A DNA stretch of 64,000 bases, taken from Kwoniella bestiolae CBS 10118 (lineage: Eukaryota; Basidiomycota; Tremellomycetes; Tremellales; Cryptococcaceae). The notes beneath the pieces are model-generated. The model was not told where the DNA came from and searched no databases. It worked only from the letters and a program-made list of their open reading frames with translations. Where the stretch lies: assembly GCF_000512585.2 (NCBI RefSeq), contig NC_089244.1, positions 1,922,001 through 1,986,000 on the forward strand, written 5' to 3'. Made by a program: the position numbers and the translations under genes. Shown here piece after piece: positions 55,683 through 64,000 of the stretch; within the stretch, counting starts at the first letter, position 1, and every line of letters begins with the position of its first letter.

Positions 55683-56935
55683 CTACTTGTCAGACCAAGT
55701 AGGTTTCCTTTTCTCGGCGAACGCAGCCATACCTGATGAGAAGACATGATCAGCTGATCAGTAGCTATGTCTACAATTCAGCTACATAGCGTAACTCACC
55801 CTCCTTCTGATCTTGCGTAGCGAACAATTGCTGGAACAGCCTTCTCTCAAGTCTCAACCCCTGTTCGAGCGGGAGATCCAGGGCTAAGCCAGTCAAACAT
55901 CAGCGTTCTCTCCCTCTCTCAGGCTCAAGCCACCAACCACCAATCCCATAATAGGCAAAGACAATTACACAGAGAACCACTCACAAGCATTCACAGCCTC
56001 CTTCCCAGCCTGCACAGCAACCCTCCCATACCCCGCCACGCTGTCCGCAACTTTAACAGCCTCCTCCACTACGCTCTGACCCTCTTCCGTAACCCTACTG
56101 ACGAGACCCCATCGCTCCGCCGTGATCCCGTCGATCTTACGGCCGGTGAGGACCATATCCATCGCTCGGTTCTTGCCGATCAGGGAGGTGAGTCGTTGGG
56201 AACCGCCCATTCCTGGGATGATTCCTAGGGTGATCTCTGGTTGACCGAAGGTTGCTTTGGGGGTGGAGATGAGGATGTCGCATAGCATTGCGAGCTCGCA
56301 GCCTCCTCCGAGCTGACGGGGTAAATCAACATCAGTATCTGTATCTGGATGGCAGATGTTATGTATGTATGCTCATGTATGCTCAAGTATGCTCATCAGG
56401 GAATGGAGAAATTTAGACGATGGGGAGAATGGAGAATATACCCACAGCATACCCCGCTACAGCCCCTACGATGGGTTTACGAATAGAAGCAATCTTGTTC
56501 CAAGATCCGAGGAAGTTGGTAGTGTACGCTTCGGCGACTGTACAATGGTATCAATATCCTCAGTCACCTACATGCTCTACCCTGGTGGCTATCAATCATA
56601 CAAGAAGAAAAACAACACCCACACTCCTTATCCTTCATCTCCTTTATATCCGCCCCAGCCGCAAACACCTTCTCCCCTCCCGTAATCACTATAGCCCTTA
56701 CCGAATCATCCGCCTCTGCTTTCTCCAGCTCAGCATTTAACGCTTGAAAGAGCGGTGTGGAAAGTGCGTTGAGCGCCTTGGGTCTGTTCAGGGTGAGGAT
56801 GGATACTTTGTTTGATTGGGATCGGGTGGGTATGACCAACTGCTCTGCCGAGGCTGGCGCTGAAGAAGACATGGCTCTGAGTTGAAGGTGGAGTATGGGG
56901 ATGGACGATGGTCTGAGGAGTGTACGGGTGAGCAT
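55683..56935 (-). CDS. enoyl-CoA hydratase, mitochondrial (ECHS1 type)
   Basis: Crotonase-family hydratase of fatty-acid and branched-chain amino-acid breakdown. Starts MLTRTLLRPSSIPILHLQLR, a good mitochondrial presequence. It continues VSILTLNRPKALNALSTPLF and the oxyanion region KVFAAGADIKEM. After introns come IRKPIVGAVAGYAL and GGGCELAMLCDILISTPKA, the first catalytic Glu in GGCELAM, then FGQPEITLGIIPGMGGSQRL with the second catalytic Glu in QPEI. The end is QDQKEGMAAFAEKRKPTWSD followed by Lys-stop at 55683-55685, as in ECHS1. Divergent from the eIF2 alpha gene by 564 bases. Confidence 0.93.
56368..56399. repeat. short direct repeat, TATGCTCA-like, in an intron
   Basis: Three copies of a TATGCTCA unit with small changes, in an intron of the enoyl-CoA hydratase gene. 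Probably a simple tandem repeat. Confidence 0.6.
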
Positions 56936-57499
56936 GTTGGGCGAGGGGGTATGATGGGGATATATATAGGTTGGGATGGGTGGTGTTGATGCTTATTCAG
57001 CTTGATCTATGTCTGACTGATGGGGATACAATCTCACATAGACACATCCATACTAGTACTAGTATCCGCTTAAATACGTGAATGAGCGGACAGTACGAGT
57101 ACACCGGTAATGCAGATGAACCGGAGTACTGTATACACTGCCACGTGATAAAGAACAGCAGAGGTGGAAGAGAAAACGCCGATATTTGATTCCGTCCGTT
57201 GGCACATGGTTTACAGATGTCTTTTGTCTGCCTCTGAATTCGAGTCCAGCGATGAGAGAGAGAGAACAATGAACAATGACAAGAAGGTAAAGAATCAAAA
57301 ATTACTATTGACATATATCAACATACCATCTATAGATATAACCCATCATAAAAGGATATCTACTATCCACCTACACCCTGCCCAAGCATTAATCACATTG
57401 AAGAAAGTGAATAGTCGTTTTAGAATAGCAGAAATTGGAAAAGGATATTCAACCTTGATCTTGCCACAACCCTCTCCAGATCCTTAGAAATCATCCAAA
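56936..57499. promoter_or_regulatory. divergent promoter region, enoyl-CoA hydratase and eIF2 alpha
   Basis: 564 bases between two divergent starts. The stretch just before the eIF2 alpha ATG is AC-rich (CATCCAAAATG), a good start context. No specific site was identified. Confidence 0.45.
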
Positions 57500-59071
57500 A
57501 TGCCTCGGTTCTATCAGAACAAATACCCAGAGGTGAGTTAGATGTCTTATACTCAACAGTCGGGATGAATAGATCTGGCGGGAGTCACTCGATAGCTTAG
57601 TTCCACCTCACGGATCTTATCATTGATCGTTCGTGTCTTCTGACTAATGTCATTGCTTTCGAAATACTCAGGTCGACCAGTTGGTCATGGTCCAAGTACA
57701 GTCCATCGAAGATATGGGAGCGTACGTGAAGCTGGTGAGTGCTCTTCGATCAGCTACTCTCCTGAGTGTCTTCCTTGTATGTCATCAGCTGACTGCTCAC
57801 ATTTGATATATAGCTCGAGTACGATAATATCGAAGGAATGATCTTGCTTTCCGAATTATCTCGAAGACGTATTAGGTCGGTACAGAAATTGATCAGAGTA
57901 GGAAGGAACGAGGTGGTAGTTGTCATGCGAGTGGATCCTGACAAGGGTGGGTTTTGTCTGTGCTGTTGTTATCGGGGGGGGAATGCTAAAATATGCTTAC
58001 TCTTTCAATCCTATCTTCCCCCATATACCTGTCTGCTGAATCTCACAACCAAACAAAACTTGCTTTTCACGACTTCGTGTCTCTTTGCCGACATCCGTCA
58101 AAACAGGCTATATCGATCTTTCCAAACGAAGAGTATCAGCCGAAGAAGTAGTAAAATGTGAAGAGCAGTACGAAAAGGGGAAAGCCGTCGATTCGATCTT
58201 GACTCAGGTAGCGAAGAAGAGGGGTGTATCGCCCGAGTCGCTGTACGAGAAGATAGCCTGGCCTTTGCACAAGCAGTATGGACATTCTTACGAGGCTTTC
58301 AAAGCTTCCATCAGGTGGGTTGAAATGTCCTATCACACGAAAAACCCTTTCAAAGCATACATATGCCATCCCATCTCGTCCACAGCACGAAATCCTCCCT
58401 CTATGCTGTTATTCACACCTTCACATGACTATCCCCATCATATATATTCAACAACTAACATTGATTCAACGCAGCGAGCCAGAAGCAATCTTCGGCCCCC
58501 TAACCCTCGATGCCGACACCCTCTCCGACCTCCGCCAAGCCATCGCAAGACGACTGACCCCCAAACCAGTCAAAGTCCGAGCAGACATAGAAGTGAAATG
58601 TTTCTCCTACAACGGTATCGACGCTATCAAGCGTGCCCTCTCTGCCGGTGAGGCCCTCTCCACAGAGGAGATCCCCATTAAAGTTAGACTGGTCGCTCCT
58701 CCGCTGTATGTCATGTCGACCACCTCGACGGATAAGACGGGGGCGATCGAATTGATGGAGAAGGCTGTGGAGGTTATTGGGGAGAGTATTGGGAAGGAGA
58801 AGGGGGATATGACTATTAAGATGAAGGTGGGTTTGGGTTCGGGTCTCGTCGTTACCACCAGAATCTGTACATCATCCGGCTTCGTTCGTTGGAATACCCC
58901 TAAACTGCTTGCTGCTTGGTCACTCCCCTCATCATGCTAATTCCTTGACCCCAACAGCCCAAGGTCGTATCCGAAACCGAAGACGCAGAACTCAAAGCCC
59001 TCATGGAACAGTTCGAAGCTGCCAATATGGATGTTGCAGGTGATGACGACTCAGATGAGGATGATGAGTAG
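57500..59071 (+). CDS. SUI2: translation initiation factor eIF2 alpha subunit
   Basis: Alpha subunit of eIF2, which brings initiator Met-tRNA to the 40S ribosome; its phosphorylation represses translation under stress. Exon 1 (57500-57532) encodes MPRFYQNKYPE, exon 2 (57672-57734) VDQLVMVQVQSIEDMGAYVK, exon 3 from 57814. The S1 domain continues LEYDNIEGMILLSELSRRRI, RSVQKLIRVGRNEVVVVMRV and GYIDLSKRRVSAEEV. The serine in ELSRRR is the conserved stress-kinase target (Ser51 in yeast and man). Helical and C-terminal domains follow: ESLYEKIAWPLHKQYGHSYE, VRADIEVKCFSYNGIDAIK and TIKMK-PKVVSETED across an intron, ending in an acidic tail DDDSDEDDE. Stop at 59069-59071. Confidence 0.96.
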
Positions 59072-59446
59072 GGGAACATTAGTATTTGCCCATCGATTGT
59101 TGGATGGATGGAACGAAACCCTTGGCTGGTCGGGAAGGGACGTTGTCCTTCCGTGTGCATAAATATGTTTCAATGATGCATCATCATAAGATAGACCCGT
59201 CTATGTTCATAATCGATTCTAATTTTAGATAAGATTGAGATTCAAGAGCGTAACTGCCCAGACAGAATGATTGTTCTCTCTGGCGTGAGTATTCCGATTA
59301 GCATGTGTACGTGACAGGATGTTATGCAAGTTCATGTTGATGACGGCAGGACTGATCAATGATCAGTAAATATGGCGACCCAACACAAAAAAGATTTGAC
59401 GATGTCTGAAATCGAAATCCGAACCCAAAAAACCCTAAAAAAATTT
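59072..59446. other. intergenic between eIF2 alpha and tRNA-Ala
   Basis: 3' flank of eIF2 alpha and the pol III terminator of the tRNA. No other feature was recognised. Confidence 0.55.
59437..59443 (-). terminator. RNA polymerase III terminator of tRNA-Ala
   Basis: On the minus strand a run of seven T starts four bases after the discriminator base of the tRNA, the usual pol III stop signal. A second run of six T follows at 59427-59432. Confidence 0.8.
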
Positions 59447-59536
59447 TGGAGAAGCAGGGAATTGAACCCGGTACCTCGTCAATTCAACTTGCTGTAAGCT
59501 GCTAATGACGCGCTCTGCCAAATGAGCTACATCCCC
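59447..59536 (-). tRNA. tRNA-Ala (anticodon AGC) with 17-base intron
   Basis: Reading the minus strand: acceptor GGGGATG, D-stem GCTC/GAGC with loop ATTTGGCA, anticodon stem CGTCA/TGACG and loop TTAGCA plus T after intron removal, T-arm CCGGG-TTCAATT-CCCTG and 3' CTTCTCC-A. The anticodon AGC is at 59501-59503 and the intron at 59483-59499, one base 3' of the anticodon as usual for nuclear tRNA introns. The spliced length is 73 bases. The G3:U70 pair that marks alanine tRNAs is present. Two mismatches stand out: T6-T67 in the acceptor stem and C50-T64 in the T stem. It could be a functional isodecoder or a decaying copy. Confidence 0.85.
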
Positions 59537-59876
59537 GATTTGATGTTAGGGGGTGTTTCATTTAGGTTATAGCCTAAAGTGAGGTTACCACCTACTCGTT
59601 GCGTACAAGCGTACCACTCAGAATGTAAACATAGTTCCAGCACTCTGTCATCGATGCCTGAAGTCTGCATGCACTGGCGCTGCGAACTGATAATCATGAA
59701 GATACGACTAATCATGTATATCAATATGAATGCTAAAGTACCAAGATAACCATCCCTTCACCATGCTATCCTCCTTCCACCTACCCGATTCTACCATTCC
59801 ATCTATTCCCCAAACATCCACACCGTGTATCTATTTATTTCCTTTACTTCCTTCAGACTCTTCAGGCCGAGCGAGC
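59537..59876. other. intergenic between tRNA-Ala and the M28 peptidase
   Basis: 5' flank of the tRNA and 3' flank of the peptidase gene. Nothing else was seen. Confidence 0.55.
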
Positions 59877-62800
59877 TTAAATTTCAATAACACCACAAAC
59901 CACACCATTCATCATAATCTCCAAACTGCCCTTATACTCCCTCTCTGCCCATTCGTCGATAGAAGTCAACCATTTCGTAGCTGGCATCTCCGGTCCCAGG
60001 CGAGATGCCGTTCCAGGGACCATCTGATTTAGGTCTAAATATATCACAAGGGGGATCAACATTAATATCAGTACTTTCTCTCGAGGTGAGACCGCACCAT
60101 ACCACCCGCCTGACCTGACTATATAAGATGGAAAAGTTTTCGAGAGTGATGATTGATCTGAAGATAAGAGAAGTATGACCCACCAATAGCAGACCAATGG
60201 ATCTGTAATTTATCGCCCTCATCCATTCTTAACGTCAAGTTCAGATCTTGCACATACTCGTCAACCGAAGTTGCAACTTTGATATGATGTCTCATCTTCT
60301 CGACTGGCGGGGGTTTATCGAACGACCATCGAAGGACGGCACCTTCAAATGCGAGTGTAGGCCAGACGAGACCTTTCTGCGAGTCGAGCGACAGAAGGAG
60401 AATTAGCATCAGATGTCGTCAATTCCCCTAACAATGCCTTGGGAAAGGACAACAACACAAAGACAGACAAGGCAAGTCAAGTCAAGTCAAGATGAGGTCA
60501 ATATAGTCAGAGAAAGGTGAGATTGTCAGAAAGAAGCAGCAACTCACAAAAACAAACCTCAACTTCAACACCCTCGTACTATATTCCCACCCTACTTCCT
60601 GTGTATAAAATCCCATTTCGGGCCATTCAAATTGCTCATCCTCCTTTGAAACGGCCAATGGGAATTTATAAGTGTCCAAAAAGCTAGATACGGGGTATAC
60701 GGTATCCCAATCGGAATCGTAATCTGTTAATTGGGTATTGACCACTTCCGATCCAGCTTTACCGAATTGAGAATGAATGGAATCGACAATGTTGGATGTG
60801 GGTCCTCGGTCCATGAATGCTATGTGTCCTGTATGTTCTCCTGAAGTGTGCTATGAAAGTTGAAGGATGAGTGATGAGCATCAATTGGACCGAGTTACAG
60901 ATCAGACCAGCACACACTCACGTTATACAGATACTGCACCCCTACCCTCTTGGGATGCATACCATCATAAGGCCAATACCATGGCCCAGCCAACGCAGTC
61001 AACACACCAGCTAGGAACAGGAACACCCCTAAGACGATCTTCCGTTGAGATGCTCTCGGTACACGGTGGAAGAGGGGTATGAAAGTGGGGAAGAAGATGA
61101 ATCCCGATACGGAGGAGATGGTAGCTATGATGAATTCTGCAGGGGCGTCCTGAGTGTTCGTCACGAGATCAGCCAATGCACTTGATATCGATAGGAGATC
61201 CGATGCAGTATTGTGATGAATATGAGTGTATTGATATGTGGAATCTTCAAATACTTACTTTACCCATTCTTCCAGCCAACGGAGTAAAAATATCCAGCGT
61301 CTACATCCCCACCGATCAGCTACTTCCCCTTCTCACCCCATCCGTAATCGAAATGAAATCACATACCGTAGTAACAGCCTCAACAGCCAAAGTGGTACAT
61401 CCAACCAACGGCACCAAATACGTCAACTTGACCTTCATTCCCTCCACCTTCCTCCCTCCGACCAATCTGGACAGTTGATCCAGCACCCCGCCAATTAGTA
61501 GTAATGCAGCAAGGAAAGAGAACAGATATGCGGATCTGACTTTCAAACGCTGGAGGACCATCATCAACGCCACTGCAAAGAGGGTCTGAGCTGTGTAATG
61601 GGCTGATTCCAATTTGGTTCTGTCGACTGGTGAGAGGAGTTTGGATAGTAAGAGCTGGACGGAGAAGTGACCTATGAATCCTGCGGGGAGGTAGATGAGG
61701 AGAGGAAGATGTTCGTGTCTGAACCTATGATACTTTCTTTCATCAGCTATCCTATCTTTGATATGTCAGAGTGATATTGGATATAAATATTCAAATGACA
61801 TACCATAATTGACCTTTACCGGTCAACACCAATACCGCCGCTAGAAGATTGGCACTCAAAGCACCGCCAACAAGACCCAGTGGCGTACCTATCAGAGCTA
61901 CTGCAAAAACCTTCCATCGTTTCTTGCTAAGTTGTCTGAGCGATAAAGCACCCGCAAGAACTGCCAAGGAGGTATATATGGCATTTGCAGAATCGATTGA
62001 CCAATGAACGAAGATCAGGTCGAAGAGGGAGAAGTAGACCATGTCAGGCGGAGAGAACTCCTCGGTCTTGAGTAATGGTGATTCGGGGGATGTGAGGTAG
62101 TCGACGATAGCGATCATGTTGTTGGCGAAATGCTGGGCTGAGCCTGCTTCGATATACTTGATGGAGTCTCTGCGGATGGATAACTTAGCTTCTAGATGTC
62201 TCTCGTGAAGGAATTGGTGACTTACTTCTTTGTGTGGTAGAAATAACTATGTCCGACTGTTGCCATCTGATGAAGGTGTTCATGTCAGCTTACCTTACAA
62301 TCCGTGTTCGAGATCCAGCTGACTCACATCCAACCCCGACACTCCGAGGTATTTCTCAAATTGAACAAAGTCGGTACTGTCGTCTATCATCAGCTGCGCA
62401 TTTGTATGGTGCGATCATTTGTTTCCAACTCACTCAGACATGATGATACCAGATGAGAATACATCGGCAGCAATGACTGTTCCTCTGGGGCTATCACACC
62501 GCACCATCAGCTTGCTAGTCCAGCTCATTCGTAGACGATCGGCTTACTGAGGAGCATGCGAATAAGCCTCGATCATCTCCTTGCTCGTAGCTTGGAACAA
62601 CAATGCACCTCCCGTACTTCCAGCAGCTACAAGCACAATGAGCTCAAGTCTGCTCATAGGATGAATATAAGAAAGCTGACCTTCGAGATTGATCATCGCT
62701 CGGACCCTGCTCAACTTCGTCAGTCTGCTCATAAGCATCTAGCAAACCTCGACTCACTGATGTCTTGTGGAATGCTTGGTAGAATACAAGTGTGAACCAT

Positions 62801-63975
62801 CCTGTAGCGTCTCTACTACATCAGCCAAATCCAACTGATTGCGACGCACCTTCACCTCCATTCCACACTACACCATGAGTCAGCTCATCACTCCACCCCA
62901 CGATAGTAGAAGAGACATAGCGGACATACTGAATATCACAGACGCATCGAACGGTCTATCCCGTTCTACCAACACTCTAGCCAAATCAAGCATGACTCCC
63001 ACGCCCATTCCGTCGCTGCAGGTCAAGAGCAAGGTTTAATCGATCAGCTTCTCTTCCTCTTCTGATGATCTAGCCGAGAAAAGACATACTCGGCGGCACC
63101 AGGAGAAGGCAAAGTTGAGTCCATATGTGATCCCAGCAATATCGCATCTTTCTCTGGTCTTGGTGCAGACTCGTTGTATGACGGAGGGTTCTTAGACGAT
63201 AATTTGAGGATTATATTGGTTATTCCATTATACGCTTTCAGGACTTCGTGATCTAGGATGTCGAATCTGTGGATTTGCGAGCGTGGTCAGCTTTACTTCC
63301 ATTAGCTTCATGGGCAGTGAAACAATGAGTCCAGACATTGTTGTAAGGGACAGTGAGTGGTGCACATGAAAGACGTAACTGAGATAGCAGTTACCCACGA
63401 ATGGAATCCCGAGCCCTGCTGCACCCACCATTCACAATCCAGCACTCCGCCTTCCTCGCATCTACTGACGATCTTCCGTACCTCGCCCAGCACATATTCT
63501 TCACCTCTTACAGCCTCGTCCGTACCAACCGTTCTAAATCCGATATTCTCTAGCGATTCTATATGCCCAAGAATGAGCTGTTCGGAAGGTTGCGGATTGC
63601 CATTCACGTCGCTATAATCCACTTTCGCATATCAGCATCTCCCAAGATATTACAGACCAGTCTTGAGAAGAAGAAGGGAGGGTATATGAGAAAGAGAAAG
63701 ACATACTACGGTTCCAACCTCTCCGGTAACTTGTAATGCAATTTAGATAGATAAAACGGTAACACCGTCAAAATCACCAAGAGCAAGAGGTAATTCCATA
63801 ATGCAGTTTTCTCCACTGTAGGCTCCTCTTTCAGCTGAACCTTGACGTCCTTAGCTATGACAGGGGTCAGGACTGGTTCTTGTTGTTGCTGTTCGTTCGA
63901 TCCATTCGAAGTGGACGGTTCGGTAGACTTGGCGTTGGTGGGATGCCCATTGGATAAGGGAGTATCAACTACCAT
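59877..63975 (-). CDS. ER M28 metallopeptidase, ERMP1-like, multi-pass
   Basis: Multi-pass ER zinc peptidase. Starts MVVDTPLSNGHPTNAKSTEP with a cytosolic Gln-rich run, then membrane helix 1, ALWNYLLLLVILTVLPFYL. The M28 domain has GHIESLENIGFRTVGTDEAV, LLGSHMDSTLPSPGAADDG (His and Asp zinc ligands, assembled across an intron), GVGVMLDLARVLVERDRPFD, WNGGEE (catalytic Glu pair, across introns), SVRAMINLEG and VGHSYFYHTKKDSIKYIE. The second half is a set of membrane helices, for example FDLIFVHWSIDSANAIYTSL and GVFLFLAGVLTALAGPWYW, then a C-terminal luminal beta-rich domain ending GVVCGVIEI, stop 59877-59879. Human ERMP1 has the same layout. The alternative, vacuolar Pff1, has a similar plan; the tail fits ERMP1 somewhat better. 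The intron near 60470-60490 has an AAGTC tandem repeat. Confidence 0.88.
60472..60491. repeat. (AAGTC)n tandem repeat, intronic
   Basis: Four near-perfect copies of a five-base unit in an intron of the M28 peptidase gene. Confidence 0.75.
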
Positions 63976-64000
63976 CTTGTCCTTCTGACCACCTGGCTGA

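Overview
The window is nuclear DNA of a basidiomycete fungus, most likely a Tremellomycete yeast related to Cryptococcus or Kwoniella. Genes are close together and alternate strands. Nearly all are cut by many short introns (about 50-170 nt) with GTGAGT or GTAAGT donors and CAG or TAG acceptors, and the protein families are fungal (Cox16, NatB auxiliary subunit, Ctk3, Gaa1, fungal ADAM, GH92). There are no bacterial, viral, plasmid or CRISPR features and no recognisable transposon. The species assignment is inference; the gene calls come from reading the translations and joining exons by hand.

Layout. 1-5.2 kb: a metaxin/Sam37-like gene cut off by the window start, and NAA25 (NatB). 5.6-10 kb: a large disordered protein with one membrane segment, and COX16. 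10.9-14.3 kb: an ADAM metalloprotease. 14.7-19.8 kb: two tandem paralogous MFS transporters. 20.4-22.3 kb: a mitochondrial-type PP2C phosphatase. 22.4-26 kb: two adjacent unknown coiled-coil genes sharing a short motif, both with reading-frame problems. 27.1-31.7 kb: an SH3-TBC protein without the two catalytic fingers. 32.4-35.2 kb: a polyamine/drug-type MFS transporter with a Ser-Lys hexanucleotide repeat. 35.8-38.8 kb: CTK3 and a C3HC/NIPA-like zinc-finger protein. 39.1-45.4 kb: a USP48-like deubiquitinase divergent from GAA1. 45.6-50.7 kb: a GH92 mannosidase, a PTRHD1-type protein and a possible tiny gene. 51.1-59.1 kb: a large disordered protein, an NTF2/SnoaL-like protein, mitochondrial enoyl-CoA hydratase and eIF2 alpha. 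59.4 kb: an intron-containing tRNA-Ala(AGC). 59.9-64 kb: an ER M28 metallopeptidase (ERMP1-like).

Most genes are housekeeping: protein N-acetylation, mitochondrial import and respiration, transcription elongation, GPI anchoring, glycan trimming, translation initiation and fatty-acid oxidation. They do not form one pathway, and I see no biosynthetic or defence cluster. The most interesting points are local departures from family rules: the TBC domain without Arg and Gln fingers, the PP2C with FDGMGG for FDGHGG, a C3HC finger missing a cysteine, a USP48-like enzyme ending in an RanBP2-type zinc finger, a tRNA-Ala with two stem mismatches, an apparent frameshift in the tail of one tandem transporter, and a frame break at a GGA-TAA-A site in a coiled-coil gene.
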